In this document: positions 32,504 to 42,470 of the stretch, in pieces
Layout of the letters: every line of letters starts with the position of its first letter
Numbering within the stretch: the stretch's first letter is position 1
Source of the DNA: Pseudooceanicola sp. HF7
GTDB taxonomy: Bacteria > Pseudomonadota > Alphaproteobacteria > Rhodobacterales > Rhodobacteraceae
Length of the DNA stretch: 64,000 bases
Direction: 5' to 3'
NCBI RefSeq assembly: GCF_011806405.1
Contig: NZ_JAATOW010000015.1
Span: 30,497-94,496, forward strand
Notes under the pieces: generated by a model
What the model was told of the DNA's origin: nothing
Seen by the model: the letters and a program-made list of their open reading frames with translations, nothing else
Databases searched by the model: none
Position numbers and translations under genes: made by a program

Positions 32504-33007
32504 TTGAACCAGATCGACAAAATGCGGATATCCAGCCCGATTCAGGATGGCGAAGGTGGGCCGGTTCTCAACCTGTTCAACTACGTGCCCTTTCTGCTCA
32601 ACGCAGTGGGCAATGCCTGGCAACGCAAGACAGCCGCGATCTACAGGGAACATCTGCGCCTTGGTATAGTGGAGTGGCGGGTGCTGGCCGCCATCGGGAT
32701 AGAGCCGGGGATCACGGCGAACCAGATCTGCACCATGAGCCGCATGGACAACGCGGCGGCAAGCCGGTCGCTCAGGCTGTTGCAGGACTGGGGTTACCTG
32801 ACCTTCGAGGCCGAGGAAACCGACCCGCGCAAGAAGCGTTGGTGGTTGTCCGACGCGGGCCGTGCAGTCCATGACGAATGCCTTCACATCGCCCTGGAGT
32901 GCGAGGCGGACATGATCGAGGACCTGCCGCCAGAGGACTTGGAAACCTGCATGCAGGTCCTTCGCCACATGCTTCATCATCTGGAAAGCCGGACCGACGG
33001 CAAGTAG
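32504..33007 (+). CDS. MarR family transcriptional regulator
   Basis: About 167 aa winged helix-turn-helix: GIVEWRVLAAIG, NQICTMSRMDNAAASRSL (recognition helix) and wing ETDPRKKRWWLSDAG. The start is uncertain: a TTG at 32504 follows GGGGGAG closely, whereas the ATG at 32522 has no ribosome site. It is convergent with the ThDP enzyme gene, so control of that gene is possible but not implied by a shared promoter. Confidence 0.85.
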   Translation: MNQIDKMRISSPIQDGEGGPVLNLFNYVPFLLNAVGNAWQRKTAAIYREHLRLGIVEWRVLAAIGIEPGITANQICTMSRMDNAAASRSLRLLQDWGYLTFEAEETDPRKKRWWLSDAGRAVHDECLHIALECEADMIEDLPPEDLETCMQVLRHMLHHLESRTDGK

Positions 33008-33137
33008 CCGATCTGCCGTCTGCGCGGGCGTCTTCTGAAGGGGCCGCGGGCCAGAGAGTTCGGGATGTTCGTGGCCTAGGTGTGGCGGAAGCGGTTGCGA
33101 CGCCTGGCTGTCGTCGCAACCTTTGACGGTCCGGCGC

Positions 33138-34826
33138 TTAGCCCTTTTTCTTCAGCGCACTCTCCCTGAGTTCCGACAGGCTGAACGCCGGAGAGATCGC
33201 CTCCGGGTCGATCATCACTTCAAGAACGGCGGGCCCGTCAAATGCGTCGGCTCTCTTGAACGCTTCGGCAAAGGCCTCCGTGGTCTCCACCTTCTCTCCG
33301 TAGGCGCCATAGGCCATGGCGAGCGCCGCGAAGTCCGGGTTGCCGATGCTGGTCGCAGAGACGCGGCCGGGGTATTCGCGTTCCTGGTGCATCCGGATCG
33401 TCCCCAGCATCCCGTTGTTCAGGATCAGCACGCGCACCTTGATGTTGTTCTCTACCGCCGTCGCGAGCTCCGTCAGGGTCATCTGGAAGTCTCCGTCACC
33501 GGCAACGCAGATAACGGTGGCCTCCGGTCGGGCCAGCTTGGAGGCCAGGGCAGCGGGAAATCCGTAGCCCATGGCCCCCGCGACAGGCGCCACCTGGGTG
33601 CCGTAGGCGCGATAACGGTGGAAACGGTGCAGCCAGACAGAGAAGTTTCCGGCACCGTTTGTGTAGATCGTGTCTTCCGGGACGTTGGCATCGATCCAGG
33701 CCATGATCTCGCACATCTGGATCGCACCGGGGCTCTTGCGCGGGGCCGTCCAGGCCTCGAAGGCCGCGCGCCCCTCGGCCACCCAGTCGGTCCATCCAGA
33801 GCCATCGAGCGGACCGGCTTCCGCCAGCAGCGAGGCGAAGACGCCGGGGCGACTGACCACGCCGATCTCAGGGCGGAAGACATGGCCCAGTTCATCCGGA
33901 TCCGGGTAGACATGAATGAGCTTCTGGGCCGGGCAGGGGATGTCCATCATCGTGTAGCCAAGGGTGCCGATTTCCCCCAGCCGGGCGCCCAAGGCCAGGA
34001 TCACATCCGCTTCCTTCACCTTGGCAACCAGCTTCGGGTTCGCACCAAGGCCGAGCTCTCCCATGTAGTTGGGGCTCTCGTTGTCCAGCAGGTCCTGGCG
34101 GCGGAAGGTGGCGCAGACCGGCAGGCCGGAAGCTTCGGCCCAATTGCGCAGTGCGGCCACGTCCTCTGCGGCCCAGTCACTGCCACCTAGCAGGACCAGA
34201 GGCTTTTCGGCGGCCTGCAGTGCGTCCCGCACGTGCGCCAGGGCAGACGGCGTGGGACCAGTCTCTGGTGGCTCTGCAAAGGCGCCGTCCGGCCCTTCGA
34301 CTTCTTCGGTCAGCATGTCTTCGGGCAGGGCGATGACGACCGGGCCGGGCCGGCCCGAGACGGCCAGCGCAAAGGAGCGGGTAATGAACTCGCTCATGCG
34401 GGCGGGGTCTTCGATCTGGATGACGGCCTTGGAAAGCTGGCCGAACATGCGGCGGTAGTCGATCTCCTGGAAGCCCTCGCGCTCCATGACATTTTGGGGG
34501 TTCTGGCCGATGAACATCAGGAAAGGGGTGCTGTCCTGCTTGGCCACATGCAGCCCGCTCGATCCGTTGGTGGAGCCAGGACCGCGGGAAACGAATGCCA
34601 CACCAGGGCGTCCGGTCAGCTTGCCATAGGCCTCTGCCATCATGGTTGCCGCGCCTTCGTGGCGGCACGTGATCAGCCGGATCTGCGGGGTGTCCGCCAG
34701 CGCATCCAGCACGGCAAGGAAGCTTTCGCCGGGCACGCAGAAAGCCGTGTCCACACCCTGGATCACCAGCTGATCGACAAGGATCCGTGCCGCCGTGCGG
34801 GAAAGTGTAGGGGTGTCGCTTTTCAT
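33138..34826 (-). CDS. ThDP-dependent enzyme, acetolactate synthase large-subunit-like
   Basis: 562 aa. The usual three ThDP-enzyme domains: N-terminal Pyr domain with conserved Glu34 (FCVPGES), central domain, and C-terminal PP domain with the ThDP motif GDGDFQMT followed by VRVLILNN. It resembles catabolic acetolactate synthase and benzoylformate decarboxylase relatives. No small regulatory subunit gene is near, so it is not the housekeeping IlvB. The start at 34826 has GGAGGA; the frame is open to 34868. Substrate unknown. Confidence 0.88.
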   Translation of the reverse strand: MKSDTPTLSRTAARILVDQLVIQGVDTAFCVPGESFLAVLDALADTPQIRLITCRHEGAATMMAEAYGKLTGRPGVAFVSRGPGSTNGSSGLHVAKQDSTPFLMFIGQNPQNVMEREGFQEIDYRRMFGQLSKAVIQIEDPARMSEFITRSFALAVSGRPGPVVIALPEDMLTEEVEGPDGAFAEPPETGPTPSALAHVRDALQAAEKPLVLLGGSDWAAEDVAALRNWAEASGLPVCATFRRQDLLDNESPNYMGELGLGANPKLVAKVKEADVILALGARLGEIGTLGYTMMDIPCPAQKLIHVYPDPDELGHVFRPEIGVVSRPGVFASLLAEAGPLDGSGWTDWVAEGRAAFEAWTAPRKSPGAIQMCEIMAWIDANVPEDTIYTNGAGNFSVWLHRFHRYRAYGTQVAPVAGAMGYGFPAALASKLARPEATVICVAGDGDFQMTLTELATAVENNIKVRVLILNNGMLGTIRMHQEREYPGRVSATSIGNPDFAALAMAYGAYGEKVETTEAFAEAFKRADAFDGPAVLEVMIDPEAISPAFSLSELRESALKKKG

Positions 34827-35229
34827 CGGGGTCCTCCGGTCAGCCTCAGCGGGACGGCTGGGGTTCATTCATGCAGATGCGCATCGGGGGAAGGATAGAC
34901 AGGCCGGATCACGAGTTCAAAGTGCTTCTCAAGATGCAGCGGTGAAAGGCGGGCGTGCGGATGTGCCGGTAGCGCAGGCTTGCCGGGCGAACGGTCCCTT
35001 CGGTGATTGGCTGCGACGAATGGTTCGCAGGCTCCTGGCTGCTGCGATCAAGGTCGGTGGGCGTCCCGGCTTGGCCCGGTTTCTTGCCAAAAGTTCCTCC
35101 CAGGTGGACCGACAGTGACGAAGCGTCATCCGCGAACGTCACAAAACTGTTTGAAAACCTACAACTTTTTGTCGCCGCGCGTCTCTAGCGCTCCGCTCAT
35201 CCGCATTCCGGACTTTGGAGAGAGAACCG
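34827..35229. other. 403-bp region upstream of ugpB
   Basis: No gene. Contains a degenerate relative of the 31-bp repeat at about 35079-35107 (TTTCTTGCCAAAAGTTCCTC) and the palindrome TGACG-aag-CGTCA at 35116-35128, about 100 bp before ugpB. No certain promoter hexamers or Pho box. Confidence 0.5.
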
Positions 35230-36540
35230 ATGAAACGCATTCTGATGGCTGGCCTGCTGGCAAGCGCCGCCACCTCTGCCTATGCCCAGACCGAAGTGAC
35301 CTGGTGGCACGCCATGGGCGGTGAGCTTGGCGCCAAGCTTGAAGAGATCGTGGCAGGCTACAACGCCAGCCAGGACCAGTACAACGTGACCCCGGTCTAC
35401 AAGGGCAGCTACACCGAGACGATGACCTCTGCCATCGCCGCCTTCCGCGCTGGCGAGCAGCCTGACATCGTGCAGGTCTTCGAAGTGGGCACCGGCACCA
35501 TGATGGCGGCCGAAGGCGCAACCTACCCGGTTTACCAGCTGATGGCAGACCATGGCGCGAACTTCGACCCCAAGGCCTTCCTGCCGGCGGTCGTGGGCTA
35601 TTACACGGATACCGACGGCAACATGCTTTCCATGCCGTTCAACTCCTCCACGCCGATCCTCTATTACAACAAGGCGGCCTTCGAAGCGGCAGGCCTGGAT
35701 CCCGAGACCGCACCCAAGACCTGGGCCGAGGTCGAGGCCTTCTCCCGGCAGATCCTGGATGCCGATGCCGCCAGCTGCGGCTTCACCTCTGGCTGGATCT
35801 CCTGGGCGCAGCTCGAGAACTTCTCGGCCTGGCACAACCTGCAGATCGGCACGCAGGAAAACGGCTTTGCCTCCATGGACAGCGAGCTGACCCTGAACGG
35901 CCCCGAACAGGCCCGTCACTGGGAAAACCTGGCCAAGTGGCAAAAGGACGGCATCTTCAAGTACGGCGGCCCCGGGGGCGGTGCCGATGCGGCGCCGGCC
36001 TTCTATGCAGGTGACTGCGCCATGTACATGAACTCCTCCGCCTCGCGCGCAGGCGTGATGGCGAATACCGAATTCGAGGTCGGCATGGGCATGCTGCCCT
36101 ATTACGAGGACATCGAAGGCGCGCCGCAGAACTCGATCATCGGTGGCGCGACCCTGTGGGTCCTGGGCGGTCAGACGGACGCGGAATACGAAGGTGTCGC
36201 GAACTTCTTCTCCTACCTGTCCTCCGCCGAAGTTCAGGCGGACTGGCACCAGTTCTCCGGCTACCTGCCGATCACCCAGGCCGCTTACGAGCTGAGCCAG
36301 GAACAGGGCTACTACGACCAGAACCCCGGCGCGGACGTCGCGATCAAGCAGATCACGCTGAACGAACCGACGGTCAACTCCAAGGGCCTGCGCTTCGGCA
36401 ACTACGTGCAGATCCGCGGCGTCATCGACGAGGAGTTCCAGGCGCTGCTTGCCGGCGACAAGACCGCCCAGGAAGCGCTGGATGCTCTGGTCGACCGCGG
36501 CAACGTGCTGATCAAGGACTTCGTCGACGCCAACGGCTGA
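35230..36540 (+). CDS. ugpB: Glycerol-3-phosphate ABC transporter, binding protein
   Basis: 436 aa. Signal peptide MKRILMAGLLASAATSAYAQ, then TEVTWWHAMGGELG, a UgpB hallmark; YKGSYTETM, MPFNSSTPILYYNK and the C-terminal LNEPTVNSKGLRFGNYVQIR are also typical. Periplasmic receptor for sn-glycerol-3-phosphate and its diesters. ATG at 35230 with GGAGAG. First gene of ugpBAEC; a stable hairpin follows. Confidence 0.95.
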   Translation: MKRILMAGLLASAATSAYAQTEVTWWHAMGGELGAKLEEIVAGYNASQDQYNVTPVYKGSYTETMTSAIAAFRAGEQPDIVQVFEVGTGTMMAAEGATYPVYQLMADHGANFDPKAFLPAVVGYYTDTDGNMLSMPFNSSTPILYYNKAAFEAAGLDPETAPKTWAEVEAFSRQILDADAASCGFTSGWISWAQLENFSAWHNLQIGTQENGFASMDSELTLNGPEQARHWENLAKWQKDGIFKYGGPGGGADAAPAFYAGDCAMYMNSSASRAGVMANTEFEVGMGMLPYYEDIEGAPQNSIIGGATLWVLGGQTDAEYEGVANFFSYLSSAEVQADWHQFSGYLPITQAAYELSQEQGYYDQNPGADVAIKQITLNEPTVNSKGLRFGNYVQIRGVIDEEFQALLAGDKTAQEALDALVDRGNVLIKDFVDANG

Positions 36541-36557
36541 GACCGCCCCTTACCGGC

Positions 36558-36582
36558 AGGCCCGCGCATCTGGCGCGGGCCT
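36558..36582 (+). promoter_or_regulatory. Intercistronic hairpin ugpB-ugpA
   Basis: 10-bp perfect GC-rich stem AGGCCCGCGC / GCGCGGGCCT with a 5-nt loop and only a weak T stretch after it. Such hairpins stabilise the binding-protein part of ABC-transporter mRNAs and lower permease expression. Confidence 0.65.
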
Positions 36583-36608
36583 GTTCCATTTTCCGGACTG
36601 GCTCATAA

Positions 36609-37493
36609 ATGCAGACCAAACGCATGACCTTCCGCAGCCACTGGCTGCCCTACGCCCTGATCGCGCCACAGCTTGCGGTCACGCTGATCTTCTTCATCTG
36701 GCCCGCGGCCCAGGCCATCCGCCAGAGCTTCCTGCGCGAGGACCCCTTTGGTCTGTCGTCCCGCTTCGTCGGGCTGGCCAATTACACGCGCCTGCTGGAC
36801 AACCCCGAATACCTGGAGAGTTTCCGGGTCACGGTGGTCTTCTCCACTGCCACGGCCGCGCTCTCCATGGGGCTGGCGCTGCTGCTTGCCCTCGCCGTTG
36901 ACCGGATCATTCGCGCCAACCAGTTCTACACCACCCTGGTGATCTGGCCCTATGCCGTCGCGCCTGCCGTGGCCGGCGTCCTGTGGTGGTTCATGTTCAA
37001 CCCGACCATCGGGATCTTCACCTATATCCTCGAGGTCGTGGGCTATGACTGGAACGACCGCCTGAACTCCGCCGATGCCATGACACTGGTGGTGGTCGCG
37101 GCCAGCTGGAAGCAGATCTCCTACAACTTCCTGTTCTTCGTGGCGGGGCTTCAATCCATCCCGATGTCTCTGCGCGAGGCTGCGGCGATCGATGGGGCAG
37201 GGCCGGTGAAGCGCTTCTTCACCGTGGTCTTCCCGCTGCTGTCGCCCACCACCTTCTTCCTGCTGGTGGTCAATATCACCTACACAATGTTCGATACCTT
37301 CGGGATTGTCGATGCCACCACGGCCGGCGGGCCGAACCGGGCCACCAATATCCTGGTCTACAAGGTCTACCAGGATGGGTTCATCGGCCTGAACCTGGGC
37401 TCTTCCGCCGCGCAATCCGTGATCCTGATGCTCATCGTCATGGCGCTGACCTTCGTCCAGTTCCGCTGGATCGAACGCCGCGTGCAATACTGA
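36609..37493 (+). CDS. ugpA: Glycerol-3-phosphate ABC transporter, permease
   Basis: 294 aa, six predicted membrane helices. The EAA loop [15 protein letters not shown] contacts the ATPase, and [12 protein letters not shown] and [15 protein letters not shown] match UgpA. No Shine-Dalgarno sequence is evident before the ATG. Works with UgpE as the transmembrane channel. Confidence 0.94.
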   Translation: MQTKRMTFRSHWLPYALIAPQLAVTLIFFIWPAAQAIRQSFLREDPFGLSSRFVGLANYTRLLDNPEYLESFRVTVVFSTATAALSMGLALLLALAVDRIIRANQFYTTLVIWPYAVAPAVAGVLWWFMFNPTIGIFTYILEVVGYDWNDRLNSADAMTLVVVAASWKQISYNFLFFVAGLQSIPMSLREAAAIDGAGPVKRFFTVVFPLLSPTTFFLLVVNITYTMFDTFGIVDATTAGGPNRATNILVYKVYQDGFIGLNLGSSAAQSVILMLIVMALTFVQFRWIERRVQY

Positions 37494-37503
37494 AGGTTCC
37501 TTC

Positions 37504-38352
37504 ATGGTCGAAAACCGCCCCTTCCTGACCTTCCTGGCCCATCTGGTGATGGTGCTGGGGGTCCTTTTCGTGGCCTTCCCGGTGTGGATCGCCTTTGTCG
37601 CTTCAACCCATGAGCCGGGCACCTTCCTGTCCGGTGTCGTGCCGATGCTGCCCGGCAAGGCCGGCTGGGAGACCTACCGGCAGATCCTGTTTTCCGGGGT
37701 CTCGGCCTCTGGCGCGCCGCCGATCTGGCTGATGATGAAGAACTCCCTGATCATGGCGCTGTCGATCACCGTGGGCAAGATCACCATCTCCATCCTGTCG
37801 GCCTTCGCCATCGTCTACTTCCGCTTTCCCTTCCGGGTGGCGGCCTTCTGGCTGATCTTCATCACGCTGATGCTGCCGGTGGAGGTCCGCATCGTGCCGA
37901 CCTTCAAGGTGGTCGCGGACCTCGGGATGCTGAACAGCTACGCAGGACTGTCGATCCCTCTTATCGCATCGGCGACGGCCACCTTCCTTTTTCGCCAGTT
38001 CTTCCTGACCATCCCGGACGAACTGGCAGAGGCCGCGCGGATCGACGGTGCCAGCCCGATGAAGTTCTTCCGCGACATGGTGCTTCCCCTGAGCCGCACC
38101 AATATCGCGGCGCTCTTCGTCATTCTCTTCATCTACGGCTGGAACCAATACGTCTGGCCGATGCTGATCACCACGGACCCGGATCACTACACGCTGGTGA
38201 TGGGGATCAAGCGGATGGTCGCGGTCGCGGACAGTGATCCGCAATGGAATTACGTGATGGCCTCGGTCGTGCTGGCAATGCTGCCACCCGTGCTGGTGGT
38301 CGTTGGGATGCAGAGGCTCTTCGTCAAGGGTCTCGTGGAACAGGAGAAATAA
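37504..38352 (+). CDS. ugpE: Glycerol-3-phosphate ABC transporter, permease
   Basis: 282 aa, six predicted helices. EAA loop [17 protein letters not shown], and [11 protein letters not shown] and [10 protein letters not shown] typical of UgpE. AAGG precedes the start, 10 bp after the ugpA stop; the next gene starts 1 bp after its end. Confidence 0.94.
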   Translation: MVENRPFLTFLAHLVMVLGVLFVAFPVWIAFVASTHEPGTFLSGVVPMLPGKAGWETYRQILFSGVSASGAPPIWLMMKNSLIMALSITVGKITISILSAFAIVYFRFPFRVAAFWLIFITLMLPVEVRIVPTFKVVADLGMLNSYAGLSIPLIASATATFLFRQFFLTIPDELAEAARIDGASPMKFFRDMVLPLSRTNIAALFVILFIYGWNQYVWPMLITTDPDHYTLVMGIKRMVAVADSDPQWNYVMASVVLAMLPPVLVVVGMQRLFVKGLVEQEK

Positions 38353-38353
38353 C

Positions 38354-39436
<1,083 letters not shown>

Positions 39437-39493
39437 TGGTATCCTGGGGCGATGCGCCTTATCTTCGGGGATGAAGACAGGAGAGCCGCCAAG

Positions 39494-40174
39494 ATGGACA
39501 CCCGACATGCAAGCTGGCTGAACAAGTTCGAAGGGCTGCAAAAGCTGCCCTCCGACCTGCGGGCCGAACTGGAAGCGGGCAGTCGCATCGTGACCTTCCC
39601 GCAGGGGCAGCAGATTTTTGCGCCCGGCGAGGCCTCGGGCGATCTGCTTCTGCTGCTGGAAGGCACGGTCCGGGTGCAGCAGAAGTCCGATACCGGCAGA
39701 GAGGTGTTCCTCTACCGGGTTCATGCGGGGGACAGCTGCGTGCTCTCGACCGCCTGCATGCTGGCCTTCGAGGATTACGCTGCCGATGGCGTGGCCGAGA
39801 CAGAGGTGCAGGCCGTGGCCATTCCGCGCGTAACCTTCGACATGCTGGTTTCCCAATCGCCGATGTTCCGGGAGTTCATCTTCAAGGCCTATTCCCGCCG
39901 GATCACGGACCTCTTCACGCTGATCGACGATATCGTCTTCCGGCGGCTCGACGTGCGTTTGGCGTCACGCCTCCTGGAGCTGGCGGATGACGAGGGCGTC
40001 GTCCACGCCACCCACCAGGTCCTTGGCACGGAACTTGGCACGGCCAGAGAGGTGATTTCCCGCACGCTGGCCGAATTCCAGCGGCGCGGCTGGGTGGAGC
40101 AGGCGCGCGGAGAGATTCGCCTGGTCGAGCGCGAGGCGCTGGATCGGATGGTCAGGGCCTCCGGCGACCGCTGA
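39494..40174 (+). CDS. Crp/Fnr family regulator of the sulfur cluster
   Basis: 226 aa: cyclic-nucleotide-binding-type beta-barrel (about 20-130), dimer helix, and HTH near 175-210 with recognition helix TAREVISRTLAEFQRRG. It lacks the N-terminal cysteine cluster of Fnr but carries Cys82 and Cys88 in SCVLSTACML, which might sense thiols or persulfide (inference). The ATG at 39494 has AGGAG; the frame opens at 39452. It precedes the DUF2892-YeeE-PDO-SulP genes in the same direction. Confidence 0.88.
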   Translation: MDTRHASWLNKFEGLQKLPSDLRAELEAGSRIVTFPQGQQIFAPGEASGDLLLLLEGTVRVQQKSDTGREVFLYRVHAGDSCVLSTACMLAFEDYAADGVAETEVQAVAIPRVTFDMLVSQSPMFREFIFKAYSRRITDLFTLIDDIVFRRLDVRLASRLLELADDEGVVHATHQVLGTELGTAREVISRTLAEFQRRGWVEQARGEIRLVEREALDRMVRASGDR

Positions 40175-40260
40175 GGGCGTACCTATTTGGGTCCGGTCAG
40201 CTGGAAAATCGGCGTCGCATTCATTTTTTTTAATATATTTTGGTCAAATTCCCGGGCTAT

Positions 40261-40273
40261 GTGACGAAGTCAC
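40261..40273. promoter_or_regulatory. Palindrome upstream of the sulfur operon (candidate operator)
   Basis: GTGAC-gaa-GTCAC, a perfect inverted repeat 60 bp before the DUF2892 gene and just downstream of an AT-rich TAATAT element (40231-40236). Its position and half-site style suit a Crp/Fnr-type dimer acting as repressor or thiol-responsive activator. Confidence 0.5.
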
Positions 40274-40332
40274 CGAGCTTTGCGAATGTGGCATGGCAAA
40301 GATCCTGTCAAATGAATGAACAGGAGATTCTC

Positions 40333-40542
40333 ATGAACAGGAATATGGGCCTTGTGGACAGGTTGCTGCGCGCTGCGCTAGCCGTTGTCCTGCTGGTGCT
40401 TGCCCTCGGTACACCCCTGCTGAGCTCCGCTTTGCTTTTCTGGGGGACCATCGTCGTGGCACTCATCTTCGGCGTGACGGCGCTGATCGGTGTCTGCCCG
40501 CTTTATCGACCTTTCGGCATCAAGACCTTTGGGGTGCGCTGA
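40333..40542 (+). CDS. DUF2892 (YgaP-like) membrane protein
   Basis: 69 aa with two hydrophobic helices. Family pattern MNRNMGLVDRLLRA at the start and GVCPLYRPFGI at the end. It corresponds to the membrane part of YgaP-type sulfurtransferases without the rhodanese domain. AGGAG precedes ATG 40333; in-frame upstream starts at 40312 and 40240 lack one. Its stop overlaps the next start by 1 nt (TGATG). Confidence 0.88.
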   Translation: MNRNMGLVDRLLRAALAVVLLVLALGTPLLSSALLFWGTIVVALIFGVTALIGVCPLYRPFGIKTFGVR

Positions 40543-40976
40543 TGGAACTGACGTCTTTCACCCCGCTTCAATCCCTTGGTGGCGGGCTTCTCATCGGGTT
40601 GGCGGCGGTCCTGCTGATGGCGCTTTACGGGCGCGTCTTCGGGGCCACGGGGATCCTGGCCGGTGCCGTGCTGGAGCGCGGCTCGGGTGACAAGGGCTGG
40701 CGTTGGGCGCTGCTGGCCGGGATGGTCACCGGCCCGCTGGTCTATCGCCTATTTACCGGCGGGCTGCCCGATGTCACGGTGACGGCCTCCTGGCCGATGC
40801 TGATCATCGGCGGACTTCTGGTGGGCGTGGGCGTGACCTACGGGGCCGGCTGCACCTCGGGCCATGGCGTCTGCGGAATGGCGCGGTTGTCCCGCCGATC
40901 CTTCCTGGCGACCATGAGCTTTATGGTCTCCACCTTCATCACGGTCTTTGTCGTCCGTCATCTGCTGGGGCTTTGA
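40542..40976 (+). CDS. YeeE/YedE family sulfur-compound transporter half
   Basis: 144 aa, four predicted helices. The cysteine motif GAGCTSGHGVCG (Cys104, Cys111) is the hallmark of YeeE/YedE (thiosulfate or sulfur transport) proteins. The family is often split into two short genes, as here. Probably moves thiosulfate or a sulfane-sulfur species across the inner membrane. Confidence 0.9.
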   Translation: MELTSFTPLQSLGGGLLIGLAAVLLMALYGRVFGATGILAGAVLERGSGDKGWRWALLAGMVTGPLVYRLFTGGLPDVTVTASWPMLIIGGLLVGVGVTYGAGCTSGHGVCGMARLSRRSFLATMSFMVSTFITVFVVRHLLGL

Positions 40977-40979
40977 ACC

Positions 40980-41423
40980 ATGAAAAAGTATGTCTCTCTC
41001 TACCTCGTGGGCCTGGTCTTCGGTCTTGGCATCTCGATCTCCGGGATGATCAACCCGGCCAAGGTGATCAACTTCTTCGACCTCGCCGGAAGCTGGGATC
41101 CCTCCCTGGCCTTCGTGATGGGCGGCGCGCTGGCTGTGGCCTATCCGGGCTATCGGCTTGTCTTCAAGCACGTGCGCCCGGCGCTGGCCGGCCGGTTCGA
41201 GCTGCCCACCTCTACCACCATCGACCTGCGCCTGATCGGCGGGTCTGCGGTCTTCGGCATTGGCTGGGGTATCGCGGGCTTCTGTCCGGGCGGCGCGCTG
41301 CCGGCCCTTGGCACGCTTGAGCCGCAGGTCTTTCTTTTCGTAAGTGCGCTGCTGGGGGGCATGTGGCTTGCCCGTCTTCCCCGCCGCATTTCCATGTCAC
41401 GCGCCAGCACGGCGCAATCCTGA
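40980..41423 (+). CDS. YeeE/YedE-type second half (DUF6691-like)
   Basis: 147 aa, about four helices. N-terminal GLGISISGMINPAKVINFFD and GFCPGGALPAL with Cys102 match the second half of split YeeE/YedE transporters. Starts 3 bp after the first half, and the two presumably form one transporter. Confidence 0.88.
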   Translation: MKKYVSLYLVGLVFGLGISISGMINPAKVINFFDLAGSWDPSLAFVMGGALAVAYPGYRLVFKHVRPALAGRFELPTSTTIDLRLIGGSAVFGIGWGIAGFCPGGALPALGTLEPQVFLFVSALLGGMWLARLPRRISMSRASTAQS

Positions 41424-41435
41424 AGGAGCTTCGAA

Positions 41436-42323
41436 ATGGCTGCTTATCCGACACACTCCGAGATCCACCCAGAGGTCACCGGCTTCTTCGATCCGGAGAC
41501 CAATACCATCAGCTACGTCGTGCAGGACCCGACCTCTGACGCCTGTGCCATCGTCGACAGCGTCATGGATATCGACTATGCCGCTGGCCGCATCAGCTAC
41601 AAGCACGCGGACAAGATGATCGCCTTCGTGCAGGAAAAGGGCCTCAAGCTGGAATGGCTGATCGAGACCCACGTCCACGCCGATCACCTGTCTGCCGCGC
41701 CCTACATCCAGAAGAAGCTGGGCGGCAAGCTTGGCATCGGGCGCAACATCACCGTGGTCCAGGACACTTTCGGCAAGGTCTTCAACGAAGGCACCGAGTT
41801 CCAGCGGGACGGCTCGCAGTTCGATTGCCTCTTTGATGACGGCGATACCTACAAGATCGGCAACATGGAGGCCTTCGCCATCCATACCCCCGGTCATACG
41901 CCGGCCTGCATGACCCATGTCGTGGGCGATGCGGCCTTCGTGGGGGACACGCTGTTCATGCCGGACGGTGGCTCTGCCCGCGCGGATTTCCCCGGTGGGG
42001 ATGCCGGGGTTCTCTACGACTCGATCCAGAAGGTGCTGACCCTGCCGGATGAGACGCGTCTCTTCATGTGCCATGACTACGGTCCCAACGGCCGCGATAT
42101 CGAATGGGAAACCACCGTGGGCGAGGAGAAGGCGCATAACATCCACGTCGGAAATGGCACCTCCCGGGAAGACTTCGTGAAGTTCCGGACCGAGCGCGAT
42201 GCGACGCTGGACATGCCCAAGCTGATCATCCCCTCCCTTCAGGTGAACATGAAGGGGGGCGAGTTGCCGAAAGAGGAAGAGGACGGCAAGCGTTACCTGA
42301 AGGTGCCGCTGAACGGTCTCTGA
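41436..42323 (+). CDS. Metallo-beta-lactamase-fold persulfide dioxygenase-like enzyme
   Basis: 295 aa. Metal motif ETHVHADHLSAAPY (His79, His81, Asp83, His84) and the second ligand set in HTPGHTPACMTH and FVGDTLF. This matches the ETHE1/Blh group, which oxidises glutathione persulfide to sulfite using one iron. The long C-terminal insertion typical of Blh proteins (VGNGTSREDFVKFR) is present. With YeeE, DUF2892 and SulP it suggests sulfide/sulfane detoxification. Ribosome site AAGGAG. Confidence 0.88.
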   Translation: MAAYPTHSEIHPEVTGFFDPETNTISYVVQDPTSDACAIVDSVMDIDYAAGRISYKHADKMIAFVQEKGLKLEWLIETHVHADHLSAAPYIQKKLGGKLGIGRNITVVQDTFGKVFNEGTEFQRDGSQFDCLFDDGDTYKIGNMEAFAIHTPGHTPACMTHVVGDAAFVGDTLFMPDGGSARADFPGGDAGVLYDSIQKVLTLPDETRLFMCHDYGPNGRDIEWETTVGEEKAHNIHVGNGTSREDFVKFRTERDATLDMPKLIIPSLQVNMKGGELPKEEEDGKRYLKVPLNGL

Positions 42324-42470
42324 CACTTACCTTCCTGTGCCGGACTGTCCCTGCCGGCGCAGGCCAGACGTCTCCGCGCGGCACGCAGGCCACGCTGTCC
42401 CGGCAACAGGCCCCGGGCGGGGACGTCGACCTGATCCGCAAAGCCAGGCCTGACGACAAAGGCGCTTCCC

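Noticed and set aside
35116..35145. Pho box upstream of ugpB
   Set aside because: CGTCAT and CGTCAC half-sites are 13 bp apart rather than the 11-bp period of a Pho box, and the sequence fits a palindrome better.
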